Shown here in pieces: positions 20,301 through 27,489 of a stretch of DNA of 64,000 nt. The stretch comes from Jiangella muralis (GTDB lineage: Bacteria > Actinomycetota > Actinomycetes > Jiangellales > Jiangellaceae). The stretch spans positions 416,553-480,552 of the forward strand of contig NZ_KQ434754.1 of the NCBI RefSeq assembly GCF_001270745.1, in the 5' to 3' direction. The notes below the pieces were generated by a model. That model was not told the DNA's origin. It was given only the letters and a program-made list of their open reading frames with translations, and did not search any database. The position numbers were made by a program, and so were the translations under genes. How positions within the stretch are numbered: position 1 is the stretch's first letter; each line of letters starts with the position of its first letter.

Positions 20301-21088
20301 CCGCACTCACGGCCGTCCTGCGGCGCACCGCTTCCCCACTTTCCGCACACGAGACCGTCGGCGACCTCCAGGACAGGGCGGAGTCGTTCGGACAGCTCGC
20401 CGACGAGTACACCACCCTCGCAGCCCAAGCACTCGCCGACCACGTCGCACTAATCATCGACGCCAGCCCGCTCACCCACACCGTCGACCCGACGACCTCA
20501 CCGGCCTACCCAGCACTTGCCGCGACGATTCTCCACGCCCACGACCTCGGCATCGACGTCCTGGACCTGGTTCCCCTGATCGGCGTCCAAGACCAGCACG
20601 ACGGCGACCCCATCGTGGTCCTGAGCCAACACTTTGCAGTCCTCGTCGACGCGACACGGCCCACCCACCGACTAGTGCCCCGCCGTCTCGTCGCCGGCCT
20701 CATCCCGGCCGCCATCGGCACACGCGACCCCGAACTCCGACGTGCCCTCCAGGAGCGGGAACACCTACTCGAACACCGCGCCGATGCCCTGGCTCGGCTG
20801 GCGATCGCCGAACGTCCGCTATGGCTCCAGGAACTCGGTCCATCACCGTCAGCTCCCGATGACCAGAGCCAGTGGGTCCGGTACGTGGCGACGATCGCCG
20901 CCTACCGTGAACGGCACGAGGTCACCAGCGGCTACCCGCTCGGCGACAGCCCGCAGAAGGACGGGCATCGCGACGTCCGTCTCGCGTTCGAGGCCCTGCG
21001 CCGGGCTCAGCAGTTGAGCGGTCTGCTCAAGTCCCACCACGAGCACGTGCCGACGGATCGGGGATATCGTCCCGGCATGCAGCGATGA
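17333..21088 (+). CDS. MobF-family relaxase-helicase (TrwC/TraI-like)
   Basis: 1251 residues. The GTG start overlaps the upstream stop. The N-terminal relaxase domain (1-330) has candidate catalytic tyrosines Y35-Y36 (VTSYYTQPG), GFDVTFSPPKSVSVLW and the metal-binding histidine motif HWDSRSGDPQLHTHV (H209, H220, H222). The C-terminal half is a RecD/TraI-type helicase: Walker A GPAGSGKTTT at about 555 and Walker B VDEASM at about 701, with RVVTRNNDRR and AHRAQGAS later. It should nick oriT, stay attached to the 5' end and pilot and unwind the strand for T4SS transfer through the coupling protein at 31069-32964. Length and domains are normal for MobF. Confidence 0.95.
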   Translation: MISVKRVYAGDGYRYLLRGIADQEDVPGASAVTSYYTQPGNPHGRWVGAGLAGLGEGAGLSAGSRVSEQQLERMFREGVDPLTGQPLGRRFRQVIGWRERADARIAALSAQLSADERAAAVERIEAEEKARPTVRPVAGFDVTFSPPKSVSVLWGLGDQGVREQVYEAHQAAIRDVLSVLERDVVRTRIGANGVAQVETRGVIGAAFDHWDSRSGDPQLHTHVLLLNRVQATGDARWRTLDSRGALYPAVVALSELYDNVLADHITARLGVGWENRGTRHKAKNTVWEIETMPGELIAAFSSRGADIEAEKDRLVDAYRRQHGRSPSDRTVIRLRQIATLATRPAKEVRSLAELTTDWAERARVVLRDDPAEWVSSRTRFAPARRDRPLLWRVDDLAAGGALDQLVRDAFDELSTERSTWTVWNVRAAVARAAMAYRMVDADERDRLIGDATDRLLALSVDLTPRERAFTPARFRRRDGRSVFAPGRVFTSAAMLAAEQRLRAGLRAIDAPALSLAAIDTATRNPTRNGHLLTADQADALTRIAVSGRRVDVLLGPAGSGKTTTLDVLRHAWEHEHGAGSVVGLAPSAAAAGVVAESLGIPTDNTAKWLHEAHRNTHRQRELDHLLLALPGIGLDDQGWRDHLSRAECSWSEARPWRLRGSGSISAAGRAKLAAAVRERIAELTTEIRRWRFTDGQLVIVDEASMVGTLALDALAGAAYEAGAKLLLVGDHAQLGAVDAGGAFGLLVRDYGDDLVPELTALHRFQVAWEAAATRSLRRGDAEILTTYQEHGRLHAGETDDVTDHAYRSWLADETAGRTSLLIAASTDAVRELAMRARADRVAAGHVEPGGVVLHDGSLAGRGDRVVTRNNDRRLSTGRRNWVKNGDTWIVQRRHRDGSLTLRRHRSVGTITLPADYVRQHVELAYSTTAHRAQGASVDTAHVLVSGTSTTREVFYVAMTRGRLANHAYVATDLDPDDRHLGDGTEPTAITALTAVLRRTASPLSAHETVGDLQDRAESFGQLADEYTTLAAQALADHVALIIDASPLTHTVDPTTSPAYPALAATILHAHDLGIDVLDLVPLIGVQDQHDGDPIVVLSQHFAVLVDATRPTHRLVPRRLVAGLIPAAIGTRDPELRRALQEREHLLEHRADALARLAIAERPLWLQELGPSPSAPDDQSQWVRYVATIAAYRERHEVTSGYPLGDSPQKDGHRDVRLAFEALRRAQQLSGLLKSHHEHVPTDRGYRPGMQR

Positions 21089-21253
21089 TCATTCCGCTTC
21101 ATGCGTCGGGTCGTGCTCAGCCAGGTATGCCTCCAGCGCGAACATGATCAGCCCGCCCATGGAGAGTCGGTGCGCTTCCGCATACCGGGCGGCTCGCTCC
21201 CAGAGCTCGACGTCCTGCTCGCGAATGTAGATGTGCTTTCGATCGCTGGGCAC
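21089..21253 (-). CDS. Ribbon-helix-helix-like DNA-binding protein (possible relaxosome accessory)
   Basis: 54 residues from a GTG at 21253. A longer open frame to 21358 exists, but its N-terminus crosses the divergent promoter. RKHIYIREQDVELWERAARY, then SMGGLIMFALEAYLAEHD, fits a beta strand followed by two helices, as in CopG/TrwA-like RHH proteins. It is convergent with the relaxase gene and divergent from 21370, facing a cluster of 11-bp phased repeats that could be its binding site. By analogy with TrwA it may bind oriT and repress transfer genes. This is inference. Confidence 0.55.
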   Translation of the reverse strand: MPSDRKHIYIREQDVELWERAARYAEAHRLSMGGLIMFALEAYLAEHDPTHEAE

Positions 21254-21269
21254 ATACAGATGATGCCAG

Positions 21270-21319
21270 TGTGTGCGGCCAGTGGAACTTTGTGTGCTGA
21301 GTGTGTGCTTGATGTGTGT
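21270..21319 (+). repeat. Phased TGTGTGC direct repeats (operator or oriT candidate)
   Basis: TGTGTGC occurs at 21270, 21291 and 21302, and TGTGTGT at 21313. The last three are spaced exactly 11 bp, about one helical turn, so one protein face can read them. They overlap the -35 of the promoter for 21370 and lie just upstream of the RHH gene, as expected for an autoregulated operator. Confidence 0.5.
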
Positions 21320-21338
21320 CGTAGGTGGGACGTATACT
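21309..21338 (+). promoter_or_regulatory. Sigma-70-like promoter for 21370 operon
   Basis: TTGATG (21309-21314) and TATACT (21333-21338) are separated by 18 bp. Transcription would start near 21345, leaving a short leader with GGAGG before the ATG at 21370. The -35 lies within the phased repeats, so binding there would repress it. Confidence 0.5.
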
Positions 21339-21369
21339 GGCGCTGGTTGAGCGAGCATTGGAGGACGCG

Positions 21370-21603
21370 ATGAGCACGACCCCTGACGACTGGCCGACGG
21401 AGCGGACGTTGATCCTGCGTTACGACCCGCAGCAGGAGCACGAGTGCGTGATCGGGCTCAGCCCCGGACAGGTCCAGCTTGCGGTGACGTTCGGGCCGAA
21501 CAAGCCGCTGCCGACCACGCACCTGGACGACACGCTGCTGATCAACACACTGCGTTCGCTCGTCGTACCAATGGAGGATTCTCGACCGAACCGCGAGAGC
21601 TAG
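21370..21603 (+). CDS. Hypothetical small protein
   Basis: 77 residues starting MSTTPDDWPTERTLIL. GGAGG lies 7 bases before the ATG, and the promoter above fits this start rather than the longer frame from 21325. The sequence has alternating hydrophobic strands (LILRYDP, VQLAVTFG) and no motif I recognise. It is first of three co-directional small genes (21370, 21675, 22226) between the relaxase and the replication operon, and so is probably transfer-related. Confidence 0.6.
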   Translation: MSTTPDDWPTERTLILRYDPQQEHECVIGLSPGQVQLAVTFGPNKPLPTTHLDDTLLINTLRSLVVPMEDSRPNRES

Positions 21604-21674
21604 GCGTTCCTGCCCGGTGCGTCAACACCGGACAGGAACTTGATCCCCAACCTGAACTGAGCAGGAGGAGACCC

Positions 21675-22229
21675 GTGGCAACCGTATCTACCAACGAGCG
21701 CAAGAACGTCATTACCCGTAGACCGTTCGTGAGTGACCAGGTCGGCGAGATGATCGCCTGGCACGACATCGAGGGACCGTCGATCGACATCCGTATCGAG
21801 CCCCTCGACTCCGGGCAGCGGGCCGACATCTGCCTCGCCCCCTCCGAGGCCCGCGCCCTGGCACGGCAGTTGAGCGAGATCGCCGACACAGCCCAGCGGG
21901 CCGGTTGGACTCCGGCCGTGCTGGCCGAGGCACGCGAGCGCTATCTGCCCGGTCTGTCCGACGAGCAGATCATCGAACGCCTGGACGCTCTCACCGCTCG
22001 TCTCGGTGGGCTCGTGCTGGGTCACCGGGGACGGATCGACTGGCGGGCCGGGCGCATGCTCATCGCCGAGACCGGCAACGAGCTGCTCGACCGCGCTGCC
22101 GCTGCGGTCGACACGGCCGAACACCACCTGTCCGACTACCGGCAGGCCGTCGAACAGCTCGGGACCGTGAAGGCCAGGCTCGATGACGTCCGCCGGTTCT
22201 TCGAACAGGAGAGCGAGCGGGGCACATGA
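21675..22229 (+). CDS. Hypothetical protein, mostly helical
   Basis: 184 residues from the GTG at 21675, preceded by AGGAGGAG 6 bases away. The longer in-frame reading runs back through the previous gene and is rejected. The N-terminal part (SIDIRIEPLDSGQRADICLA) is beta-rich. Residues about 85-180 are amphipathic helices (AAAAVDTAEHHLSDYRQAVE) that could form a coiled coil. No family recognised. Its last codons overlap the next gene by ATGA, implying a joint product. Confidence 0.6.
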   Translation: MATVSTNERKNVITRRPFVSDQVGEMIAWHDIEGPSIDIRIEPLDSGQRADICLAPSEARALARQLSEIADTAQRAGWTPAVLAEARERYLPGLSDEQIIERLDALTARLGGLVLGHRGRIDWRAGRMLIAETGNELLDRAAAAVDTAEHHLSDYRQAVEQLGTVKARLDDVRRFFEQESERGT

Positions 22230-22498
22230 CTGCCACCACGAACGACGAATGCGTCCTCAAGTGGTGCAACGAGGCCGGTGAGCACCGCACGCACCGGCAG
22301 TACGTCATGTCCTCGGTCTGCTGGCACCGCACCTGGCTGGTTGGGGTCAACGTCGCCCAGCCCGAGGGCGAGCCGCGGCGCGTCGAGTTCACCGCCGCAT
22401 CCCGGTGGGCCGCGCCGGTGGCGGTGACGCTGCAGCCCGACGAGGCCGAGGCGGTCGGGCAGGCCCTCATCGAGGCCGCTGCCCGCGCCACTCGCTGA
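22226..22498 (+). CDS. Hypothetical small protein
   Basis: 90 residues starting MTATTNDECVLKWCNE, coupled to the upstream gene by ATGA. Several Cys/His residues occur early (CVLKWC, then HRTHRQY and CWH), compatible with a metal site but not matching a standard ribbon. The C-terminus (VTLQPDEAEAVGQALIEAAA) is helical. No known family. It is convergent with the primase-polymerase gene 78 bp away. Confidence 0.55.
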   Translation: MTATTNDECVLKWCNEAGEHRTHRQYVMSSVCWHRTWLVGVNVAQPEGEPRRVEFTAASRWAAPVAVTLQPDEAEAVGQALIEAAARATR

Positions 22499-22576
22499 CA
22501 CCGTCCGGCTGGGCGCCGCCGATCGTGGAACGGCAGCGTCCAGCCGGACTCATGCCTGGCCCGGATTGACGGGCCA

Positions 22577-23377
22577 CTATCTCCCACTCACGCCTCGACT
22601 GGCGGCGACGTGGCTGACCACGGCCCGCGCCTCGTCCGCTGGCAGGCCCGCACGCAGCGCGGCCGCGATCAGTGGGGTGAGATCGGCGGAGCCGTTGTCG
22701 ATGGCCCGATGGGCGGCCCAAAGCAGACCCGGGTGCCGCTGCCCATCGGGTCGGGTTTCCACGTGCCGGACCAGGTAGGTGAGACGACGCCCGGCATCAC
22801 CGGTTCCAACGGCGGCGGCGAGCCGGGTCGGCGGCTGGTGCCGTGGCGGGGTGAGGTGTGTACGGATCGCTTCCCAGCCGACCGCGCCGGCTCGGTGGGC
22901 GTCGCGGATGTCGATGGTCTGGTACGAGCCGCGGGTGCCAGCGAGGTGGACACGTGATGGGGGCACGAGGACGTATCCACCGAGGCCGCGGAAGTCGATG
23001 CCGTTGGCGGGGATGCTGCTGCTGGGTTGTTCGGTGCCGCCGAAGTAGAGGTGTAGGCCCCTGGACGGGGTGGCGACGGCGTGTGACCAGCCGTCGACGA
23101 GTCCGGCTGCTCGGAGTCGGCGGAGTGTGGCGTAGCCGGGGGCGCCGTTCTTGACGTCGACGTCGACGACGTCCCAGTGCGGTTGCCCGGTGGGCATGGC
23201 GATGTTCGCCGCCGGCCATCTGGCCCACCAGGCCTGGATGCGGTCGGGGTCCGTGGTCGCGGCGTAGAAGCCGGCCTTGACCAGCGGGCGCTTGCGCAGT
23301 GGCCAGCAAGGGAAGACGGCGATGCCAGCTGCGGCGTAGCTCAGCGCAGCCGCACCCATGGTGTCGCGCTCGGTCAC
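22577..23377 (-). CDS. Bifunctional DNA primase/polymerase (Prim-Pol)
   Basis: 266 residues. MGAAALSYAAAGIAVFPCWP with PLVKAGFYAATTDP is the typical opening of the archaeo-eukaryotic Prim-Pol fold on mobile elements. VVDVDVKNG (about 70) supplies the metal-binding DxD, and THAV-like WSHAVATPSRGLHLYF with GIDFRGLGGYVLVPPS complete the active site. The length is that of a stand-alone primase domain with a short C-terminal helical region and no helicase. It should prime complementary-strand synthesis after transfer or during ICE replication. It is last in an ATGA-linked operon with SSB, a methyltransferase and a DUF4913-like protein. Confidence 0.9.
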   Translation of the reverse strand: MTERDTMGAAALSYAAAGIAVFPCWPLRKRPLVKAGFYAATTDPDRIQAWWARWPAANIAMPTGQPHWDVVDVDVKNGAPGYATLRRLRAAGLVDGWSHAVATPSRGLHLYFGGTEQPSSSIPANGIDFRGLGGYVLVPPSRVHLAGTRGSYQTIDIRDAHRAGAVGWEAIRTHLTPPRHQPPTRLAAAVGTGDAGRRLTYLVRHVETRPDGQRHPGLLWAAHRAIDNGSADLTPLIAAALRAGLPADEARAVVSHVAASRGVSGR

Positions 23378-23901
23378 GGCGGTGGGCTGGTTGGCGGGCC
23401 GACGATGCTGTCAAGGTGGATGTAGAAGCCGGTGGTCCAGCCCGATCCTTCGGGGTCGGCGGCCCAGGGTTCGATGCTGTCCGGGCGGTGCTCGCGCTGC
23501 CGACATCCGGTGCGAATCGCCCATTCCCGCAGGCGTTGGCGGCCGTAGGCGAGCGTGGCGTGCCAGTCGACGGCGGCGGTGGCCGGCTGGGCGGGGTCGT
23601 AGGCGATCTGCCAGGCACCCCGCAGCGCGGAGAGTTCCTCGACCAGCGCGGCGTGGCGATACCAGCACGTCGGTACGTCGCGCTGGTCCAGGGCGTAGCG
23701 GACGACGAGCCAGCGCACCCAGTCGGCCAGATCGTGCAGCGCCGCGGCGTGAGCGTGCGGCTCCAGGTCGTCCCAACGGATCGGCCGGGGAAGCTGTTGC
23801 GGCGCGCCGAGGAACTCGGCGAACGGGTCGACACCCTCGACGCCGTCGCGGCCCTCGCCGGGTTCGGCCGGGTGTCCGGCGCCCGGACCCGTGCCGCTCA
23901 T
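23374..23901 (-). CDS. DUF4913-like protein
   Basis: 175 residues from the ATG at 23901 (MSGTGPGAGH). The longer frame upstream only shadows the methyltransferase gene. The pattern WVRWLVVRYALDQRDVPTCW followed by HAALVEELSALRGAW and a C-terminal CRQREH with WTTGFYIHLDSI matches the conserved Trp/Cys/His residues of DUF4913, a family of actinobacterial plasmid/ICE proteins of unknown function. It overlaps both neighbours by four bases. Constant linkage to a primase suggests replication or transfer support. Confidence 0.65.
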   Translation of the reverse strand: MSGTGPGAGHPAEPGEGRDGVEGVDPFAEFLGAPQQLPRPIRWDDLEPHAHAAALHDLADWVRWLVVRYALDQRDVPTCWYRHAALVEELSALRGAWQIAYDPAQPATAAVDWHATLAYGRQRLREWAIRTGCRQREHRPDSIEPWAADPEGSGWTTGFYIHLDSIVGPPTSPPP

Positions 23902-25298
23902 CGCGGCGCCCCTGGCGGCAGCACCTGGCGGAGAACGGCTGCCGCCAACCCGGGCGGAACAGCGTTGCCGATCTGAGCGAACGCACGCGTGGTCGAGCCC
24001 TGCCACGGATAGTCCGGCGCGAAGCCCTGCAGAACCGACGCCTCCGCCATCGTGATGCGGCGAGTGCCCGGGCAGGCGGTGCAGCGACGCAGCCATTGAC
24101 CGCCGGACTTACCGGTCAGCGTCGGGGCCGGACGTCCGGCCTGCACCGGCGGTGTCGGATACCGGGCGCCGCAGCGGTCCGTGGTCACGCTGCGCCGGTC
24201 CAGCACCCAGCTGACGGCGTTCAACCGCTTCCCGAACACGAGCGTGGGCGCAGGCTGGTCGAGCCCGCGAGCAGGCCGTGGCCGACCGCCACGGCCCGGG
24301 CGGGTGTCAGTGCGCAGGCTCACCTGCCCGCAGCGCCAGGTATCCGAACGCGCCTTGCTGGTGATCGATGGCGCCGGCTGATCGACCGGCCGGTCTGGGC
24401 GAGCACCGTGGCGGGCCGTCCAGCCCGTACCGCGAGTTCGGTGGTAGGCCGCGCGGTGCCGGTCCACGCCGCCAAGGGCTTCTGCCATGCTGACCCACCG
24501 GCGCCGGCCCGGCCCGATGAGGCTGTGTGGCTCCGGGTCGTGGGCGTGCGTTGGCGGTGGCGGGTGTGGTATCCGGCCCTTGACGGCGATGAGGACCTCC
24601 CGGCGCCGGTCCTGCGGGACGCCGTAGTCAGCCGCGTTGAGCACGCCGCTCCATGCGCCGTAGCCGAAGTCACGAAGGGCAGCGACGTATGCGGTCCAGA
24701 TCGGCCCGACGGCTCGGACCTGCTCCATCACCAGCCACTCCGGGCGCAGCGCCGCGACCCACCGCGCCGGCTCCAGCACCAGCACCGACGTCGCAGCCGC
24801 GAGAGCGACGGCTTCGTCATCGCCACTCGACACGACGCCCTCCAGTACCTGGCGGCATGTCTGTGCTACCTCAGCTATCGACGTCGTCCCGTGCATCACC
24901 GGCGCCGTCGCGGCCGCCAGCATGCCCACCAGCTGGCGGCCGAGACCGGACCCAGCCGACGAGAACGTGGTGCACGGCGGGGACGCCACCACCCCGCGAA
25001 CTGTCCCGAACCCGAACGGGTCGAGCAGGCTCACGTCCGCGCACACGCGTCGATGCCCGGCAGCTCTGGCCGTGGCGCACGCGTACGGGTCGTTGTCGAT
25101 GCCGACGACATCGGTCACATCCTGCGAGCGCAGACCTTCACTCCATCCTCCCGGCCCGGCGAACAGCTCCACCACGCCCGCCTGCGCCGCCATCTCCGCG
25201 GCGATGTCGGCGACGTCGACGGCGCTGGGTCGGCGCGGCGTACGCTGCGCGCCGACGGCATAGAGGGCCGGCGCCCTGCGCGTCGCTTGGCGAGTCAT
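23898..25298 (-). CDS. DNA (cytosine-5) methyltransferase
   Basis: 466 residues from the ATG at 25298 (MTRQATRRAP), which overlaps the upstream stop by ATGA. Motif I VELFAGPGGWSEGL (about 43), motif IV VVASPPCTTFSSAG with the catalytic Cys (about 104), and motif X QIGNAVPPGLAAAVL near the end are clear. Motif VI is EQVRAV rather than the usual ENV, an uncommon change. No restriction gene is adjacent, so it is a solitary methyltransferase. Such enzymes on ICEs are thought to protect incoming DNA from host restriction. The operon position with SSB and primase supports early expression after transfer (inference). Confidence 0.9.
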   Translation of the reverse strand: MTRQATRRAPALYAVGAQRTPRRPSAVDVADIAAEMAAQAGVVELFAGPGGWSEGLRSQDVTDVVGIDNDPYACATARAAGHRRVCADVSLLDPFGFGTVRGVVASPPCTTFSSAGSGLGRQLVGMLAAATAPVMHGTTSIAEVAQTCRQVLEGVVSSGDDEAVALAAATSVLVLEPARWVAALRPEWLVMEQVRAVGPIWTAYVAALRDFGYGAWSGVLNAADYGVPQDRRREVLIAVKGRIPHPPPPTHAHDPEPHSLIGPGRRRWVSMAEALGGVDRHRAAYHRTRGTGWTARHGARPDRPVDQPAPSITSKARSDTWRCGQVSLRTDTRPGRGGRPRPARGLDQPAPTLVFGKRLNAVSWVLDRRSVTTDRCGARYPTPPVQAGRPAPTLTGKSGGQWLRRCTACPGTRRITMAEASVLQGFAPDYPWQGSTTRAFAQIGNAVPPGLAAAVLRQVLPPGAPR

Positions 25299-25852
25299 GT
25301 GCCCGGGCCGACCGGCCCGCGATCCGGGGGTGGCCGCCGTCGTGCAGCGTCCGCCTGCCGGACCGGCCTGGTCGCCGTCCGCACGAACCGGTCGCGCAAC
25401 CGGGTCGCCCAGTAGTAGGGCAGCTCGCCGCGCTCGACGTGCCGCACGAGTCGTTCCCCGACGTGGTCGTTCCACGGTTCCAGCTCGGCTCGGACCAGAT
25501 GCAGGGCGCGGCTCGGATGCACCTCCACAAACGTCCACGCCAGCGCGGACAGGTGATACAGCCCGTCCCGGTCCGGGCGGACCCAGATCGGGGTACGCAC
25601 GGGTTCAGTACTGGAGACCATGAGGTCCTGGCCGTGGAACACCAGGCGCTCCATGTCTACCGGCTCATCGCTCGCGACGGCGTCCTGGTAGAGCTGCGCC
25701 TGCCGCCACGCCAGCCTGGTGAGAACTGAGCCCGTGACGACCGGCGTCATCCAGCCGTTCCACCCGCTATCCTGCCCGACGGCTTCGAACGCCGTCAGGA
25801 ACCCGCGGCCACCGGGCTCCAGCTCCCAGTCACCGGTGAAGAACACCACCAC
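25295..25852 (-). CDS. Hypothetical protein in the SSB operon
   Basis: About 185 residues. The frame is open further, but the GTG at 25852 overlaps the SSB stop (TAGTG) and is the likely start. Sequence features: VVFFTGDWELEPGGRGF, a helical middle (VLTRLAWRQAQLYQDAV), and WTFVEVHPSRALHLVRAELE. The C-terminus is Arg/Pro-rich. No family recognised. Four-base overlaps on both sides tie it to SSB and the methyltransferase. Confidence 0.55.
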   Translation of the reverse strand: MVVFFTGDWELEPGGRGFLTAFEAVGQDSGWNGWMTPVVTGSVLTRLAWRQAQLYQDAVASDEPVDMERLVFHGQDLMVSSTEPVRTPIWVRPDRDGLYHLSALAWTFVEVHPSRALHLVRAELEPWNDHVGERLVRHVERGELPYYWATRLRDRFVRTATRPVRQADAARRRPPPDRGPVGPGT

Positions 25853-26421
25853 TACCGCCCAACACCGGACGCCTCGGCCGCCGGATCCGGCCACTGCGGT
25901 ACCGGCTGGTGAGCCGCCGGTGTTTCCGGGATGGACGGCGGCGGGGGCGGCACCGGCGCGGGACTGAATCCCTCACCAGACGTCGCCGCCGAAGATGCGC
26001 TGCTAGCAGGAGCCGACGGCACCACACCGGTGGTCCCACCGGCGTGCTCGACGGGCCTCGACGCGCTCCGGGAGATTGTGACCCCGTCGGCGCTGCCATC
26101 GAGCGCGACCGCCCGCGCCCGGATCTCACACGACACCCGCACACCATCACGGGCCTGATACGCGTTGAAAACCAGGTCACCGACCACGATGACCGGGTCG
26201 CCCGCCTCGAGCCCGAGGCCGGCGACCGCCTGGGCCGTGGCCCCGAACGCGACCACATCGTGGTTCACGACCTGCCGCGGCAGCCAGCTGCCATCCGGCT
26301 GACGTGCGAAGTCGTGAACAGCGATCGTGAACTTCGCCATCGGCGCGCCAGAGCGCGTCGTGACCTGCTCAGGGATGCGCACCACGCGACCCGTCGCCGA
26401 CATCGGAAAACTGTTACCCAC
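25852..26421 (-). CDS. ssb: Single-stranded DNA-binding protein (SSB)
   Basis: 189 residues. The GTG start follows GGAGGGG. The OB-fold core (residues 5-115) shows GRVVRIPEQVTTRSGAPMA and LPRQVVNHDVVAFGATAQAV, then GDPVIVVGDLVFN, as in bacterial SSBs. The tail is Ser/Pro-rich and ends EASGVGR, lacking the acidic DDDIPF-type tip that recruits host proteins, so it may act without those partners. It heads the DNA-processing operon and should coat transferred single strands before priming. Confidence 0.87.
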   Translation of the reverse strand: MGNSFPMSATGRVVRIPEQVTTRSGAPMAKFTIAVHDFARQPDGSWLPRQVVNHDVVAFGATAQAVAGLGLEAGDPVIVVGDLVFNAYQARDGVRVSCEIRARAVALDGSADGVTISRSASRPVEHAGGTTGVVPSAPASSASSAATSGEGFSPAPVPPPPPSIPETPAAHQPVPQWPDPAAEASGVGR

Positions 26422-26576
26422 GAGGCCCCTCCGTTCGTGTCCTCTACGCCGCTAAACACGGGGTAGGCACACGGCGCGCACATGACGTGCGGCACGGGAG
26501 CTCAGGAAGGCACCGCCTGATTGGACCGATGTGTCCGGGGTCGTCGGTACGCTGCCCGGCGTATTGGGGGGGTGCA

Positions 26577-27008
26577 ATGATCGGAAACCTGCGACGTCGC
26601 GCCGAGCTGAGGCGGCAGCGTGCCGAGGTGCGGGCTTTCTGGCGTGACGCCATACCGGACCTGCAGCGGGCAGAGAGCCCGCTGATCTACAGCGACTTCT
26701 GGGCGCTGAGCCAGACCGGCAAGACCGCCGGGCGGCTGTTCGTCACAGACTGGCGGATCATGTTCCGCTGGTTCGACGAGTCGGGCGGCTACCAGTCCGG
26801 CGCCACGACGTGCCCGCTGACGCAGCTGACGGCGCTGGGTCGCCGCGATCCGGGTGGACCGGGTGAATTCGTTGTGGGGGTCGGTCCGCTGGACCAGGGC
26901 AAGGTGCTTGTTCTGGAGCCGTTGAGGGACACGCCGGAGGAGCGGTTGTACTGCGACGAGACGTTCCGCGTGCTGGAGCAGGCGCGGGTTCAGGTCCGGC
27001 GCGGCTAG
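26577..27008 (+). CDS. Hypothetical protein with PH-like domain
   Basis: 143 residues starting MIGNLRRRAELRRQ after a GGGGGG site. Basic N-terminal helix, then GRLFVTDWRIMFRWFDESG, the 'G.L.lT..Ri.f' strand pair of bacterial PH-like domains. Probably cytoplasmic or membrane-peripheral. Divergent from SSB and convergent with the next gene by four bases. The function is unknown. Confidence 0.6.
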   Translation: MIGNLRRRAELRRQRAEVRAFWRDAIPDLQRAESPLIYSDFWALSQTGKTAGRLFVTDWRIMFRWFDESGGYQSGATTCPLTQLTALGRRDPGGPGEFVVGVGPLDQGKVLVLEPLRDTPEERLYCDETFRVLEQARVQVRRG

Positions 27009-27463
27009 CCGGATCGGCGTGCCGCTGCTGCCATGCGCAGCCGCCGCTGACACGCCCGGCACTCGGGCTGGACGCCGCCAGGCTCTCGCTGCGCTGTCGC
27101 TCGAGCCGGTCCGCCGAACACCGGCAACTCGACGATGCGCACCGTGTTCGAGTCGCTGCACAGAGCTGGCCCCCGCCCGTCGAGCGAGATGGCGCCGGGT
27201 CGGATCGCGTGACGCCTGCCGGTGCTGGTCTCGGCGATCAGCGGCCGGTCGAGGGTGCGCACCAGCTCAAGGCCGCTGCGGCCGTCGACCCGGAGGCTCG
27301 TGAGCTGCTTGATCAAGGTGTCTCCGTGGACGTGATGGCGCTCAAGGTGATCGACCACCTGGCCGGCAATCTCCCCCGGCGGGAGATCCTCTGCGAGTCT
27401 GAGGCCGGGGCACCGCTCCATGGGGCAGCGTATAGTGACCACGTTGAACAGAATAGAACTCAT
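27005..27463 (-). CDS. Hypothetical protein with Cys pairs
   Basis: 152 residues at most. The start may instead lie a few codons later at the GTG within FNVVTIRCP. An N-terminal segment TIRCPMERCPGLRLAED with HLERHH could bind zinc, and ECRACQRRL near the end gives another Cys pair. The gene starts within a LexA-box-like palindrome (27454-27469). No family recognised. Confidence 0.5.
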   Translation of the reverse strand: MSSILFNVVTIRCPMERCPGLRLAEDLPPGEIAGQVVDHLERHHVHGDTLIKQLTSLRVDGRSGLELVRTLDRPLIAETSTGRRHAIRPGAISLDGRGPALCSDSNTVRIVELPVFGGPARATAQREPGGVQPECRACQRRLRMAAAARRSG

Positions 27464-27469
27464 GTTCGA
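27454..27469. promoter_or_regulatory. LexA/SOS-box-like palindrome
   Basis: TAGAACTCATGTTCGA differs at one of twelve conserved positions from the actinobacterial SOS box TCGAAC-N4-GTTCGA. It covers the start codon of the minus-strand gene at 27463, a place where LexA could block transcription. It is a single candidate site, unsupported by expression data. Confidence 0.3.
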
Positions 27470-27489
27470 TTGATCGCCAGTCTTGGCCC

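Noticed and set aside
19313..20443. 376-codon minus-strand frame in the relaxase
   Set aside because: Valine/glycine-rich shadow antisense to helicase motifs of the relaxase.
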